Shown here: in pieces, positions 56,399 to 64,000 of the stretch
How positions within the stretch are numbered: position 1 is the stretch's first letter
Layout: every line of letters begins with the position of its first letter
NCBI RefSeq assembly: GCF_000175615.1
Contig: NZ_ACVO01000007.1
Span: 1 to 64,000, forward strand
DNA from: Rothia mucilaginosa ATCC 25296
Lineage (GTDB): Bacteria > Actinomycetota > Actinomycetes > Actinomycetales > Micrococcaceae
DNA: 64,000 nucleotides
Direction of reading: 5' to 3'
Notes under the pieces: generated by a model
The model's database searches: none
Seen by the model: only the letters and a program-made list of their open reading frames with translations
What the model was told of the DNA's origin: nothing
Program-made: the position numbers and the translations under genes

Positions 56399-56804
56399 GG
56401 TTCCTTCTTTCTTCTTGGCAGGCCGTACGGCGCACGAGTCGGCCTTCGATAGGAAACCACGGCACCTCTCCCCTACCTTTTCGTGTGCCCGACGTGTGTC
56501 GGCGCGGTTGTGGGGGTGGTGTTGTTCCGTAATTCGCTACCGAGGACCGCGGCGTGTGTGCCGGTACGGCCTTCTATTCTTTCTTTCAGGTGGGGCGGTG
56601 TCTTCTACCGATTTCTCGCTGTGATTCTAGCCTTGGAATCTAGCGTTGGAATCTAGCGAGCGGAAGATGCGCCCCTCAACGCGGCAGTACGGACGCGCTG
56701 GCGCTACCCGCCTCCGTGTTGGAGGGTTGGTAGTGCTGACAGCACGTCCGCACACACCGCCTAAAGGCGATTAATCACCACAAAAGCGTCAAGACGCTCC
56801 TGTT
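56399..56804. other. rpsO-pnp intergenic region
   Basis: No gene seen in 406 bases. It contains a 13-bp tandem repeat, TTGGAATCTAGCG twice in a row (56633-56658), and a long hairpin at 56691-56749. Both lie on the presumed rpsO-pnp transcript. The E. coli pnp leader is cut by RNase III in this interval; a comparable role is possible. Confidence 0.55.
56691..56749 (-). terminator. Large hairpin after rpsO
   Basis: A 59-nt imperfect hairpin: GGACG..CGTCC, CGCTACC..GGTAGTG and CCTCC..GGAGG segments pair in order. It has no U run, so it may be a partial terminator or an RNase processing site in the rpsO-pnp mRNA. Confidence 0.6.
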
Positions 56805-57074
56805 TTATCGGCGCAGACCCAGGCGCTCGATCAGCGAACGGTAACGCTCGATGTCGACGCTCTTCAGGTAGCCGAGCATGTTGCGGCGACGACCAACGAG
56901 GATCATCAGGCCACGACGGGAGTGGTGATCGTGCTTGTGGAACTTCAGGTGCTCGGTCAGGTCGGCGATACGACGAGACAGAACTGCAATCTGAACCTCG
57001 GGCGAACCGGTGTCGCCCTCGTGGGTTGCGTATTCCTTGATGATTGCCTGCTTGACAGCGGGATCCAGTGCCAC
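56805..57074 (-). CDS. rpsO: 30S ribosomal protein S15
   Basis: An 89-residue S15 that binds the 16S rRNA three-way junction and organises the platform. The family signature [32 protein letters not shown] is complete. The start is GTG at 57074 with TAGGAG 6 nt upstream. It leads the rpsO-pnp pair. Its promoter should lie between 57075 and the terminator at 57229-57275. Confidence 0.98.
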   Translation of the reverse strand: MALDPAVKQAIIKEYATHEGDTGSPEVQIAVLSRRIADLTEHLKFHKHDHHSRRGLMILVGRRRNMLGYLKSVDIERYRSLIERLGLRR

Positions 57075-57228
57075 TTTTAACTCCTAGAGTTAGTACCGCA
57101 TACGTCCCGTACGGACGGTTGCCGCCGGGTGGTGGGCTTACGCCCTGTAATACACGTCGTCTACTGCGGACTGCAGACGCGTTCTTCCCATTCTACGCTA
57201 CCGGGGCGCTTTCGTGGAAGGGTGAGCA

Positions 57229-57275
57229 GAAGCCCGGCGACAGGTAGCTCATCACACTACCGGTCGCCGGGCTTC
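57229..57275 (-). terminator. Terminator after amino-acid permease
   Basis: GAAGCCCGGCGAC pairs with GTCGCCGGGCTTC, followed by GGTAG/CTACC after one unpaired base; 9-nt loop. It lies 90 nt after the permease stop. The tail is short (TCTGCTC), so strength is uncertain. Confidence 0.7.
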
Positions 57276-57311
57276 ACAGTCGGGTTCTCACGCCGAGTCC
57301 TCGCACCGGGC

Positions 57312-57351
57312 TCTACGTTTATTCAGTGGGCTCTACGTTTATTCGGTGTCT
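57312..57351. repeat. 20-bp tandem duplication
   Basis: GGGCTCTACGTTTATTC occurs twice in tandem with a 20-bp period just after the permease stop codon, differing at one base after the repeat. It lies in the 3' untranslated part. Confidence 0.8.
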
Positions 57352-57364
57352 GTGCTTCTGCTCC

Positions 57365-58774
57365 CTATGCTTCTGCTGCTTCTGCGCGAGCGCGCACAAC
57401 CACGAGGCGGTAGTAGCCCAGCAGGAACAGGCACCAGAGTGCGCCCATTACCAGCGCCAGCTGGGTGTCCGCGAAGCATCCGAAGAGCACCACGATAAAG
57501 ATCATGAACGCCAACGCCAGGTAGCTCAGCCACAGGGGCTGGCGCACCGGCTGTGCCTCGGTATCGGCGCCGCTGCGCTTGAAGGCAATGTGCGCCAGCA
57601 GAATCATGACCCACACGAATACGGTCGCGAAGGTTGCCAGGGAGGCGACCACCTCGAACGCGTTCTCGAAGAGCACGTTCACAATCACGCCGACCGCCAT
57701 AACCAGCACCATGATGAGGGTGGTCATCCAGGGCGCACCGTTCTTCGTAACCTTCGCGAAAGAAGCCGGCGCCAGGTTCTGCTTCGCCAGGCCGTACATC
57801 ATGCGGCCGGCACCGTACACGTCCGCGTTCAGCGCAGAGATTGCCGCGGTAATGATGACCACGTTCAGAATCGAAGCAGCAGCCGGAATGCCCAGACCCT
57901 CAAAAATCTGCACGAACGGCGAGTTCGCCTTCGTCACCGAGTACCAGGGGTATAGGGACATGATGACCGACAGGGTCAGAATGTAGAAGATGAGGATGCG
58001 GAACGGCACCGTGCGAATCGCCTTGGGAATCGAGGTGCGAGGGTCCTTCGCCTCACCGGCGGCAATACCGATGTTCTCAATACCGCCGAACGCAAACATC
58101 ACCACGGTAAAGCAGGCGAGGAAGCCGGTAAAACCGTTCGCGAAGAAGCCGCCTTCAAGAGCCCAGAGGTTCGTAACCGAGGGCGCCACGGAGTCGTGCG
58201 CCTGCACACCCACGAAGAGCAGGGCGATACCGCCAACAATCATGGCGACAATGGCGCTGACCTTCACGAGCGTGAACCAGAATTCGGTCTCACCAAACGC
58301 CTTGACCTTCGCCAGGTTAATAGCGAGCAGAATCAGCAGGACCGAAACAATCCAAATCCAGGAGGGGCTGTTCGGGAACCAGAACTTCATGTACACGGCA
58401 AAGGCGGTGACGTCCGCAATGGCGACCAGCGCCATTTCCAGGGCGTAGGTCCAGCCGGTCACAAAACCCGCCCAGCGTCCGAGGTAGCGGGTGGCGTATT
58501 CGGAGAACGCTCCGGAGACCGGGTGCGCCAGAGCGAGTTCGCCCATTGCGCGCATCACCATGAACACTGCAGCGCCACCAATAACGTAGGCAAGCAGCAC
58601 GGAGGGACCCGCCAGCTGAATGGCGGATGCCGAGCCGTAGAACAGGCCGGTGCCGATGGCGGAGCCGAGGGCGATGAACATGATGTGACGCAGGGAGAGT
58701 CCACGCGCTAGCTGCGGGCTCTCGGAGGCTACTGCTCCCTGCTGTACCGGGGATGAGTCCGGAGTGGTATTCAT
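57365..58774 (-). CDS. APC-family amino-acid permease
   Basis: A 469-residue, 12-helix transporter of the amino acid/polyamine/organocation superfamily, AAT branch (proline, phenylalanine, histidine and similar permeases such as ProY or AnsP). Visible features are LRHIMFIALGSAIGTGLFYGSASAI (helix 1 with the GSAIGTGLF substrate loop), FSEYATRYLGRWAGFVTGW, and FAFGGIENIGIAAGEAKDPRTSIPKAI in helix 6 and its following loop. The substrate is unknown. AAAGGAAAAG precedes ATG at 58774. The 201-nt leader contains mutually exclusive hairpins (58866-58960), which suggests RNA-level regulation. Confidence 0.93.
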   Translation of the reverse strand: MNTTPDSSPVQQGAVASESPQLARGLSLRHIMFIALGSAIGTGLFYGSASAIQLAGPSVLLAYVIGGAAVFMVMRAMGELALAHPVSGAFSEYATRYLGRWAGFVTGWTYALEMALVAIADVTAFAVYMKFWFPNSPSWIWIVSVLLILLAINLAKVKAFGETEFWFTLVKVSAIVAMIVGGIALLFVGVQAHDSVAPSVTNLWALEGGFFANGFTGFLACFTVVMFAFGGIENIGIAAGEAKDPRTSIPKAIRTVPFRILIFYILTLSVIMSLYPWYSVTKANSPFVQIFEGLGIPAAASILNVVIITAAISALNADVYGAGRMMYGLAKQNLAPASFAKVTKNGAPWMTTLIMVLVMAVGVIVNVLFENAFEVVASLATFATVFVWVMILLAHIAFKRSGADTEAQPVRQPLWLSYLALAFMIFIVVLFGCFADTQLALVMGALWCLFLLGYYRLVVVRARAEAAEA

Positions 58775-58865
58775 CTTCTTCTTTTCCTTTACCTCGTGGG
58801 GTGTACCCGCCGGTGGCGGGGAAACTTATCGGGTGGTGCCGCAGCTCAGCAGGCGGCTGAGAGCG

Positions 58866-58960
58866 GTACCGGTTGATTCACTCCCCATCGAGTGATGGGG
58901 CGTTACGCGGAAGGTGTTGCCTTCGCGCGTCGCCCCATCGCATCCCCACCCAACCGGTAC
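58866..58960 (-). promoter_or_regulatory. Structured leader with alternative hairpins
   Basis: On the minus strand GTACCGGTTG and CAACCGGTAC close a 95-nt domain. Inside, GATGGGGCG (58931-58939) can pair with CGCCCCATC (58894-58902), with a small CGCGAAGG-type hairpin in its loop. The same CCCCATC can instead pair with a second GATGGGG (58883-58889) through a 4-nt loop. The two pairings exclude each other, as in attenuators and riboswitches. The domain lies upstream of the permease Shine-Dalgarno; a later CCCGCC/GGCGGG hairpin sits at about 58806-58820. Confidence 0.5.
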
Positions 58961-58975
58961 GGTGGGAGGGAACGC

Positions 58976-59017
58976 AAAAGACGGCGGGAAGGCAACGTTG
59001 CCTTTCCGCCGTCTTTT
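58976..59017 (-). terminator. Terminator after small membrane gene
   Basis: AAAAGACGGCGG pairs with CCGCCGTCTTTT, and AAGGCAAC/GTTGCCTT continues the stem with one mismatch each side. A strong hairpin just after the stop of 59027-59365. Confidence 0.85.
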
Positions 59018-59026
59018 CGTCAAAGA

Positions 59027-59365
59027 CTACTTCTGTCGCTTACGTCCAATGACGATAGAGCACAGAGCGGTTGCAGCAGTCACGGTGTAGACTGCAGGCC
59101 ACGCGCCAAGCTTCTTGGCGAGCGGATGAGCGGCGCCAAACGCGCCGAGGTAGATAGCGGTGAGGAAGGTGGCACGGCCTGCGCCAGCCTTACGCTTCCA
59201 ATTCTTGTAAGCCACGGCACCGCACAGTGCCAGGACAGCGCCACCGAGCGGGCGGATGCCGGTGCTAGATGCAACCTTGTAGCCACCGAGCAGACCGGTG
59301 ACGGAGGCGAGAGTCGGGCAGAACTTCACGACGTACTCCTCTGTGAGATCGGACAGTTTCCACAT
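59027..59365 (-). CDS. Small membrane protein
   Basis: Function not recognised. A 112-residue protein with an N-terminal soluble 18 residues, then three or four hydrophobic stretches (about 19-33, 38-53, 64-80 and 88-105) and a basic C-terminus (GRKRQK). The overall plan (short helices, conserved Gly) suggests a small integral membrane protein. GGAG lies 8 nt before ATG at 59365. It is monocistronic, with a terminator directly after it. Confidence 0.65.
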   Translation of the reverse strand: MWKLSDLTEEYVVKFCPTLASVTGLLGGYKVASSTGIRPLGGAVLALCGAVAYKNWKRKAGAGRATFLTAIYLGAFGAAHPLAKKLGAWPAVYTVTAATALCSIVIGRKRQK

Positions 59366-59588
59366 TCATAGTACTCCACGACACACAGAATGTATATTCA
59401 CCGCGGTTAATATTTCTGCGTTTCTTACGGACCGGGTACATCAAAGTGCCTTATCAGAAAAAGACTGGGGTACAAAAAAAGACCGGCATAAAAGGACCGG
59501 GGCGCAAAGAGCGGGGCGCAAACCCGTCAGGTTCACGCCCCGGCACTTGCCGCATGCGAGCTCACTTCGTGCCGCATGCTCTAGAGCT

Positions 59589-60482
59589 TTAGAGAGCCAG
59601 CTCCAGCGCCTCCAGCTGCGCCTCGGTCCACAGCTCAGCAGCCAGCTGCAGCGCGTAACGAGCCGAACGAGGAGCCACCACGTCCACGGAGAGGTGGAAG
59701 TCCTGGTCAGCCTCCGGGCCGCACAGATCAGACACGCAACGCACCCCGATAAACGGAATCTCGTAGTTGTGGCAGACCTGCGCAATAGCGGTGGTCTCCA
59801 TGTCGGTGCTGATAGCGCCATCAAACGCCTCGCGGGTGTCCTTCACGTTGTGGGCGGTTACGAAGGAGTTACCCGCCAGCATCTGGCCGCGGCGCACCTC
59901 CCACACGCTCTCAGCCTGCTCACGCACCGGCTCCAGTGCGGCGAGCGCATGCTCCAGGGCATCCTGCCACTCATCCGCCTGGCCGCCGTAGCTCTCGGGC
60001 ATGCCCGGAACCTGGCCGCGCGCGTAACCGAACGCGGTCGCGTCGGCGTCAGTGTAGGTGTAGTTCTCGCCAATCAGCACGTCGCCCACGTTAATGCCGC
60101 GAGCCAAACCGCCGGCGGTACCTGCGCTGATGACGCCCAGGCAGTTCGAGGAGTAGCTAATCGCCTCGGTGACGGCGCTCGCCGCGTTCACCAGACCAAT
60201 CTTGGAGCGAACCAGCAGCAGCGGAACCTGGTCCTCGCCCACCTGCAGGTAACGCGGGTGGAATACTGCGGCGCCCTCGGTGAAGGACGGCTGCAGCTCC
60301 TCGGTCACTTTCAGGAAGGGTGCGAGCTCCTCATCCATAGCCACCTGAATGATGATGGCGTTAGACATGCCGTCCATCAGCTCAAACATGCTGTTGAACG
60401 CCTCAGCCGGGTCGAAAGCGTTCGGGTCAAAGTCCACCGGGTTGAAGGCGGATGCGAAAGCGTCAGGGATCTGTGCGCTCAT
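59589..60482 (-). CDS. mtn: MTA/SAH nucleosidase with N-terminal extension
   Basis: Cleaves methylthioadenosine and S-adenosylhomocysteine, feeding LuxS with S-ribosylhomocysteine. The 297-residue protein has the PNP/UDP-phosphorylase core from about residue 40: VAMDEELAPF, VISAGTAGGLARGINVGDVLIG, and DMETTAIAQVCHNYEIPFIGVRCVSD with the catalytic Glu and Asp. The first 40 residues, DAFASAFNPVDFDPNAFDPAE-like, are Phe/Asp/Asn-rich and absent from the usual 230-residue MTAN. The ATG at 60482 overlaps the luxS stop by one base (TAATG). The pair forms an AI-2 production operon. Confidence 0.9.
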   Translation of the reverse strand: MSAQIPDAFASAFNPVDFDPNAFDPAEAFNSMFELMDGMSNAIIIQVAMDEELAPFLKVTEELQPSFTEGAAVFHPRYLQVGEDQVPLLLVRSKIGLVNAASAVTEAISYSSNCLGVISAGTAGGLARGINVGDVLIGENYTYTDADATAFGYARGQVPGMPESYGGQADEWQDALEHALAALEPVREQAESVWEVRRGQMLAGNSFVTAHNVKDTREAFDGAISTDMETTAIAQVCHNYEIPFIGVRCVSDLCGPEADQDFHLSVDVVAPRSARYALQLAAELWTEAQLEALELAL

Positions 60483-60940
60483 TACGCCATCACCTGCGCC
60501 CACTCATCGCGTGCCGCGAGGAACTCGCGAGCCGCAGCCTGCGCACCTTCGAGGGTGTGGTTGGCGCCCCAGCCGCACTGCACCTCGTTCGCTGCCGGAA
60601 CCTCGGTTGCGTTGAGGATATCGTTGAGGGTTGCTTCCAGGATGGGGAAGAAATCCTCGGGCTCCAGGCCCAGGGTCAGCGCGTAGAAACCGGTCTGGCA
60701 ACCCATCGGGGAGAAGTCAATCAGACGGTCGGTGTGGTTGCGCATGTGCTCGGCGCTCAGGTGCTCGATGGAGTGCACGGTCGGCATTTCCAGGTGCGCG
60801 GTGTTCGGCTGGGTGAAGCGGATATCGTACTTGATGAGGGTGTCGCCACCGGGCAGGACCTTGCGGTCTGCGATACGCACGTAGGGTGCTGCTACGGCGC
60901 GGTGGTCGAGGTTGAAGGATTCGACGTTCATTTTTTCCAT
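60482..60940 (-). CDS. luxS: S-ribosylhomocysteine lyase LuxS
   Basis: Splits S-ribosylhomocysteine into homocysteine and DPD, the precursor of autoinducer AI-2. The 152-residue protein has the metal motif HSIEH (56-60), the catalytic Cys81 in MGCQTGFY and the third metal cysteine in [19 protein letters not shown] at 60940 is preceded by GAAGATAGAG; ATG three codons later is possible. It is translationally coupled to mtn downstream. This is also a methyl-cycle detoxification route. Confidence 0.97.
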   Translation of the reverse strand: MEKMNVESFNLDHRAVAAPYVRIADRKVLPGGDTLIKYDIRFTQPNTAHLEMPTVHSIEHLSAEHMRNHTDRLIDFSPMGCQTGFYALTLGLEPEDFFPILEATLNDILNATEVPAANEVQCGWGANHTLEGAQAAAREFLAARDEWAQVMA

Positions 60941-61097
60941 GACTCTATCTTCTCTTAAAACGGGGACGACTAAAACAGGGGTGCCTCGCGGGCAGCGCAG
61001 AACGTCAAGGCGTGCGGCGCACGAGGTTTCGCAGGAAGGCGCAGGCGGTCAGGCGCGAAGAAGGTGCCCGCTTTTGCGCATCCGGTCGGGTACGCAA

Positions 61098-61137
61098 AAG
61101 CCCCGGCGGCAGATCGAAAATCTTACCGCCGGGGCTT
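61098..61137 (-). terminator. Terminator after ribF
   Basis: AAGCCCCGGCGG pairs perfectly with CCGCCGGGGCTT; the minus-strand tail is TTTGCG. It lies 43 nt after the ribF stop. Confidence 0.8.
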
Positions 61138-61180
61138 CAAAGCCGTTAAAGGCAAAAGCTATGAGCGCAGGATGTTGCTC

Positions 61181-62197
61181 TTAGAAGTGGGGATGCTTCA
61201 CTTCCGCCTGCACCGGGCACTCCGGCGGGCAGTAGTTCTTCGCGTCCTCAGCCAGCACCTCGCGGGTCTGCACCACATCATCGTTAATCTGCTCAATCAG
61301 CGCCTCAACACCGGTGTACGCCACCATGGGGCGCAGACGCTTCACGAACTCAATCAGCACACGCTGACCGTACAGGTTGAAATCCTCCACGCGCTCTTCC
61401 GGGCGGTCAATCACGTGCGCCTCAACCTGGCGGTGCTCAATACCGTCAAAGGTCGGGTTCGTACCCACCGAAATAGCGGAGGGGTGACGGTTACCGGACT
61501 CGTCCACCAGCCAGCCGGCGTACACACCGTCTGCGGGAATCAGGCCGCGCGCCTCAAGCTCAAGGTTCGCGGTCGGGAAGCCCAACTCGCGGCCGCGCGC
61601 CAGACCGTGCACGACCTCACCAGCCATCATGTGGTGACGGCCCAGCAGCTCAGTTGCGGCGGGCATATCGCCCTCCAGCAGCAGCTGGCGGATGCGGGTC
61701 GAGGAGCAGCGGGTGTTCTCATCCACCATCAGATCCTCAACGACAACCACCTCAAAGCCGTACTTCTCCCCCAGCTCACGCATGGTGTTCAGGTCGCCGG
61801 AGTTGTTCTTACCAAAGCGCACGTCGTCACCGATGACCACAAAACGCGCGTTCAGCGCATCCACGAAGGTGGACTTCACGAACTCCTCGGGGGTCTGCGC
61901 AGCAAACTCCAGGTTGTAGTTCAGCAGCAGGTAGTCGTTCAGACCCAGCAGGCACATGAAGTAGCGTCGCGAACCCTGACCCATAATGTCGTGGTGGGCC
62001 GCCTCGGGACGGTGCACCTGCATCGGGTGCGGGTCAAAAGAGACCGCGATAGAGCTCAAACCGTGCTCTTCAGCAAGGGAGACCACGCGCGAAATCACGC
62101 GGGCATGTCCACGGTGCACGCCGTCAAAATTGCCGATGGTCACGACCGAGGGGCCGTAGCCGGCGGGGACCTCGCTCAAAGCGGTGTAGAGGGTCAC
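61181..62197 (-). CDS. ribF: Riboflavin kinase / FAD synthetase
   Basis: A bifunctional enzyme that turns riboflavin into FMN and FAD. The 338-residue protein has the N-terminal adenylyltransferase half (TIGNFDGVHRGHARVI, the HxGH motif region, and SFDPHPM) and the C-terminal kinase half (from about 185: VVHGLARGRELGFPTANLE, PADGVYAG and ISVGTNPTF). The start is GTG at 62197 with AGGAGAGCCC upstream. It lies downstream of the DUF4345 gene and truB, the usual truB-ribF proximity. Confidence 0.97.
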   Translation of the reverse strand: MTLYTALSEVPAGYGPSVVTIGNFDGVHRGHARVISRVVSLAEEHGLSSIAVSFDPHPMQVHRPEAAHHDIMGQGSRRYFMCLLGLNDYLLLNYNLEFAAQTPEEFVKSTFVDALNARFVVIGDDVRFGKNNSGDLNTMRELGEKYGFEVVVVEDLMVDENTRCSSTRIRQLLLEGDMPAATELLGRHHMMAGEVVHGLARGRELGFPTANLELEARGLIPADGVYAGWLVDESGNRHPSAISVGTNPTFDGIEHRQVEAHVIDRPEERVEDFNLYGQRVLIEFVKRLRPMVAYTGVEALIEQINDDVVQTREVLAEDAKNYCPPECPVQAEVKHPHF

Positions 62198-62409
62198 GGG
62201 CTCTCCTGAAAAAGATAAATGTACCTAACCATCCTAGACCACAGGCGGCAGGATGCAGAATTCAAAACGGGAATCAACAGGGAATGGAACGGCGCCCCCC
62301 GCAGGCGGTGCCTTCTCCCCTACCTTTGCGGATACGGCAGGGTATCTGACACGCAACTGTGCAACCTCCGCACCTGGAAAATCCATGCGCAGCACCCGCC
62401 CATAAGAAA

Positions 62410-62452
62410 GCCCGGGCAGGCACCCCACCGTGCGGCAGGAACCTTCCCGGGC
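62410..62452 (-). terminator. Hairpin after DUF4345 gene
   Basis: GCCCGGG and CCCGGGC pair perfectly with a 29-nt loop that can fold further. It lies just beyond the stop of the DUF4345 gene. The minus-strand tail is TTTC. Confidence 0.6.
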
Positions 62453-62459
62453 GTTACGA

Positions 62460-63197
62460 CTACTTACGAGCCTGGTTACGAGAAGCCTTCAGCATCTCCT
62501 CGCGAATCTTATTGGACTTGTTAATCCAGCCGTACCACACCAGCAGGCACGGAGGAATCACAAGCTCAGTCACCATCAGCACGATCAGCGACCAGTGCGG
62601 GGTGCCGAAGAACGCCCACGACAGGATACGACCCACGCCGCCCAGGAAAACCACCAGGCAGGAGAACGCGAGCATGTTCACCCACTTGAACTTCACGGCA
62701 ATGAACACGAAGGACAGGCCCACACCCACATAGGTTGCCGCGAAGAACACATAGTTCGACTGCACCGAGGGGTTCGCAAAATCTGCAGGCGCATCCGGAA
62801 TAACGCGGACACCGCCCAGAACCTGCCACACACCGTACGCAATCATGAACAGACCGTACAGCGCCACCGCCGCACGGAACGCCGCACGGTTCTGAGGCTT
62901 AGCCGCCTCCTCAATGCTCTTGGGGCGGGCAAACGCCTCGCGGGTTGCCTTCTTCTCAGCCTTCTTATCGGCCTTCTGCGACGCCTTATCGCCGGACGCC
63001 GGAGAGGCTACACGAACACCCTCGGGTGCCTTCGCCGCAGAAATGGGCTCAGCACTCTTAGCACCGGCAGTCTTCGCGGTACCGCTCTGAGCAGTAGCCC
63101 CGGTTACGGTAGCTTCAGCCTGTGCAGACTCCACGCGGGGCACCGGCGCGGTACGAGGCTCACTCGCCTTCTTAGCAGAGCTCTGGTTCTCGCTCAT
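62460..63197 (-). CDS. DUF4345 membrane protein
   Basis: A 245-residue protein. The first 100 residues are low-complexity, rich in Ala, Lys, Ser and Glu, with no membrane segments. Four hydrophobic helices follow (about 110-132, 147-168, 176-196 and 205-226) in the pattern of DUF4345, a family of small membrane proteins of unknown function. AGGAGAGAAA precedes ATG at 63197. It stands between truB and ribF and has its own terminator hairpin. Confidence 0.8.
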   Translation of the reverse strand: MSENQSSAKKASEPRTAPVPRVESAQAEATVTGATAQSGTAKTAGAKSAEPISAAKAPEGVRVASPASGDKASQKADKKAEKKATREAFARPKSIEEAAKPQNRAAFRAAVALYGLFMIAYGVWQVLGGVRVIPDAPADFANPSVQSNYVFFAATYVGVGLSFVFIAVKFKWVNMLAFSCLVVFLGGVGRILSWAFFGTPHWSLIVLMVTELVIPPCLLVWYGWINKSNKIREEMLKASRNQARK

Positions 63198-63416
63198 TTT
63201 CTCTCCTTCAGCAGGGCCGGGCGGCACCCGCACGAGTAGTCATGTGTGTTCAGGGATGTTTACGTTAGCGTGTTGAATGAATAGGGCGCACATTCGGTAG
63301 GGCGCACGTTCAATATGCGCTGAATCAATCAGGATTGAAGGATTCAGTTTTGGGCAAATCAGCTTTGGGTAGGCGCAAACGCCGAACCCTCTTCGCCCAT
63401 CATAAGCCTTCAACGC

Positions 63417-64000
63417 CTAATTGAAGGAACGATTCGCCTCAAAAACCAGCACCGGGGCGGCCTGCACCTTCCCGCGTTGCTTCTTATTCTCCAGGAGGGC
63501 AACCAGGGTACCGTCCGGGGCGAAGCCCGCCACAATACCCTCAACGCTGGCATGCTGCACCGCACCGGACTCATCCGCGCTCGCGTGCACGGAACGCTTC
63601 ACCACGGACCCGTCACCGCTGGGGCTAATACGACGGCCGTAGGAAATATCGCTCGCCTCCGCGGCAGAGAGCTCACGCGCACCAAAGATGCGGCGTGCTG
63701 CCTCCTCCAGGGGAAGCAGCGGCAAATCTTCCAGCGGTGTCTCCGATTCTTCACGGCGCTGCTTCAACTGCGCCAAATCGGCTGCGTCCTCAAGCACCAC
63801 GGCACCCACACGGGTACGGCGAAGAGCCGTCAGGTGGCCACCGGTGCCCAGAATCTTGCCCAAATCACGCGCCAGGGCACGAATGTAGGTACCCGAAGAG
63901 CACGAAACCGTCACCTTGCAGTCAATCACGGGAACCGAGGTTGCCGCGTGTTCGCCCTCATTCTCGGGGTCCTCAATCACGTACTCGGCAAAACCAGGGT
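63417..64000 (-). CDS. truB: tRNA pseudouridine-55 synthase, partial
   Basis: The C-terminal 194 residues of TruB; the start lies beyond the right edge of the window. TruB isomerises U55 in tRNA T-arms. Visible parts are VTVSCSSGTYIRALARDLG, containing the segment CSSGTYIRALA next to the catalytic site, GGHLTALRRTRVG, and the C-terminal PUA-like extension ending VQAAPVLVFEANRSFN. The frame is open to position 64000. An internal GTG at 63980 is not the true start because upstream residues PGFAEYV are part of the family. Confidence 0.93.
   Translation of the reverse strand, partial: PGFAEYVIEDPENEGEHAATSVPVIDCKVTVSCSSGTYIRALARDLGKILGTGGHLTALRRTRVGAVVLEDAADLAQLKQRREESETPLEDLPLLPLEEAARRIFGARELSAAEASDISYGRRISPSGDGSVVKRSVHASADESGAVQHASVEGIVAGFAPDGTLVALLENKKQRGKVQAAPVLVFEANRSFN

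Overview
The window comes from a mid-to-high-GC actinobacterium. The evidence is the conserved actinobacterial gene orders pgsA-cinA-clgR-DUF3046-recA-recX, dapB-TPR-dapA-rnj-ftsK, infC-rpmI-rplT-trmH with DUF1844 and priA, and rpsO-pnp-M16 peptidase. Gene content and the divergent LysM gene beside lexA fit the Micrococcales. My best guess is Micrococcaceae, close to Rothia (for example R. mucilaginosa), but this is inferred from family knowledge and was not tested. No prophage, insertion sequence, CRISPR array or tRNA gene was found. Most genes are housekeeping genes on the minus strand. The unusual material lies in leaders, degenerate enzymes, protein extensions and inserted surface-modification genes.

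Layout. 1-752: noncoding, with two tandem strong promoters pointing left out of the window, probably toward an rRNA operon. 753-7790 (minus): tyrS, helD-type helicase, apt, acyl-CoA ligase, argR. This sits where related actinobacteria carry pheST-argCJBDFR-argGH-tyrS; here the arginine biosynthetic genes are gone and the remaining argR has an in-frame 75-bp duplication/insertion. 8189-12859 (minus): an acidic-tailed membrane protein, pheT and pheS. 13098-16186: small membrane protein, Nudix hydrolase, DUF421 protein and CDF metal transporter. 16288-18942: trmH-type methyltransferase, rplT, rpmI and infC with an ATT start and a leader terminator. 19290-21350: DUF1844, priA/hisA and a hisH-like gene that has lost the catalytic triad. 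21470-25876: a LysM cell-division-inhibitor candidate divergent from lexA across an 838-bp intergenic region with an SOS promoter and a long structured leader, then a DinG-type helicase. 25883-33332: hflX, an RsmC-like methyltransferase, dapF, acyltransferase 1, miaA and miaB. 33368-38721: phosphotransferase-fold protein, recX with a huge N-terminal extension, recA and DUF3046. 38889-49237: clgR, pncC, pgsA, ftsK, rnj, dapA, TPR protein, dapB. 49490-57074: acyltransferase 2 (SGNH-tailed), M16 peptidase, acyltransferase 3, pnp, rpsO. 57365-64000: amino-acid permease with a structured leader, small membrane protein, luxS-mtn operon, ribF, DUF4345 protein, partial truB.

How the genes work together. 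The SOS circuit is unusually complete: lexA, recA (LexA-like box beside its -10), recX, a LysM protein under an SOS box and a DinG-type helicase. RNA metabolism is represented by rnj, pnp, rpsO, miaA/miaB, trmH-type enzyme and truB. Lysine/DAP synthesis (dapA, dapB, dapF) and three separate membrane acyltransferases point to cell-wall and surface-polymer modification. Several minus- and plus-strand genes lack a Shine-Dalgarno sequence and instead carry a TAnnnT box 6-7 nt before ATG, the signature of leaderless mRNAs.
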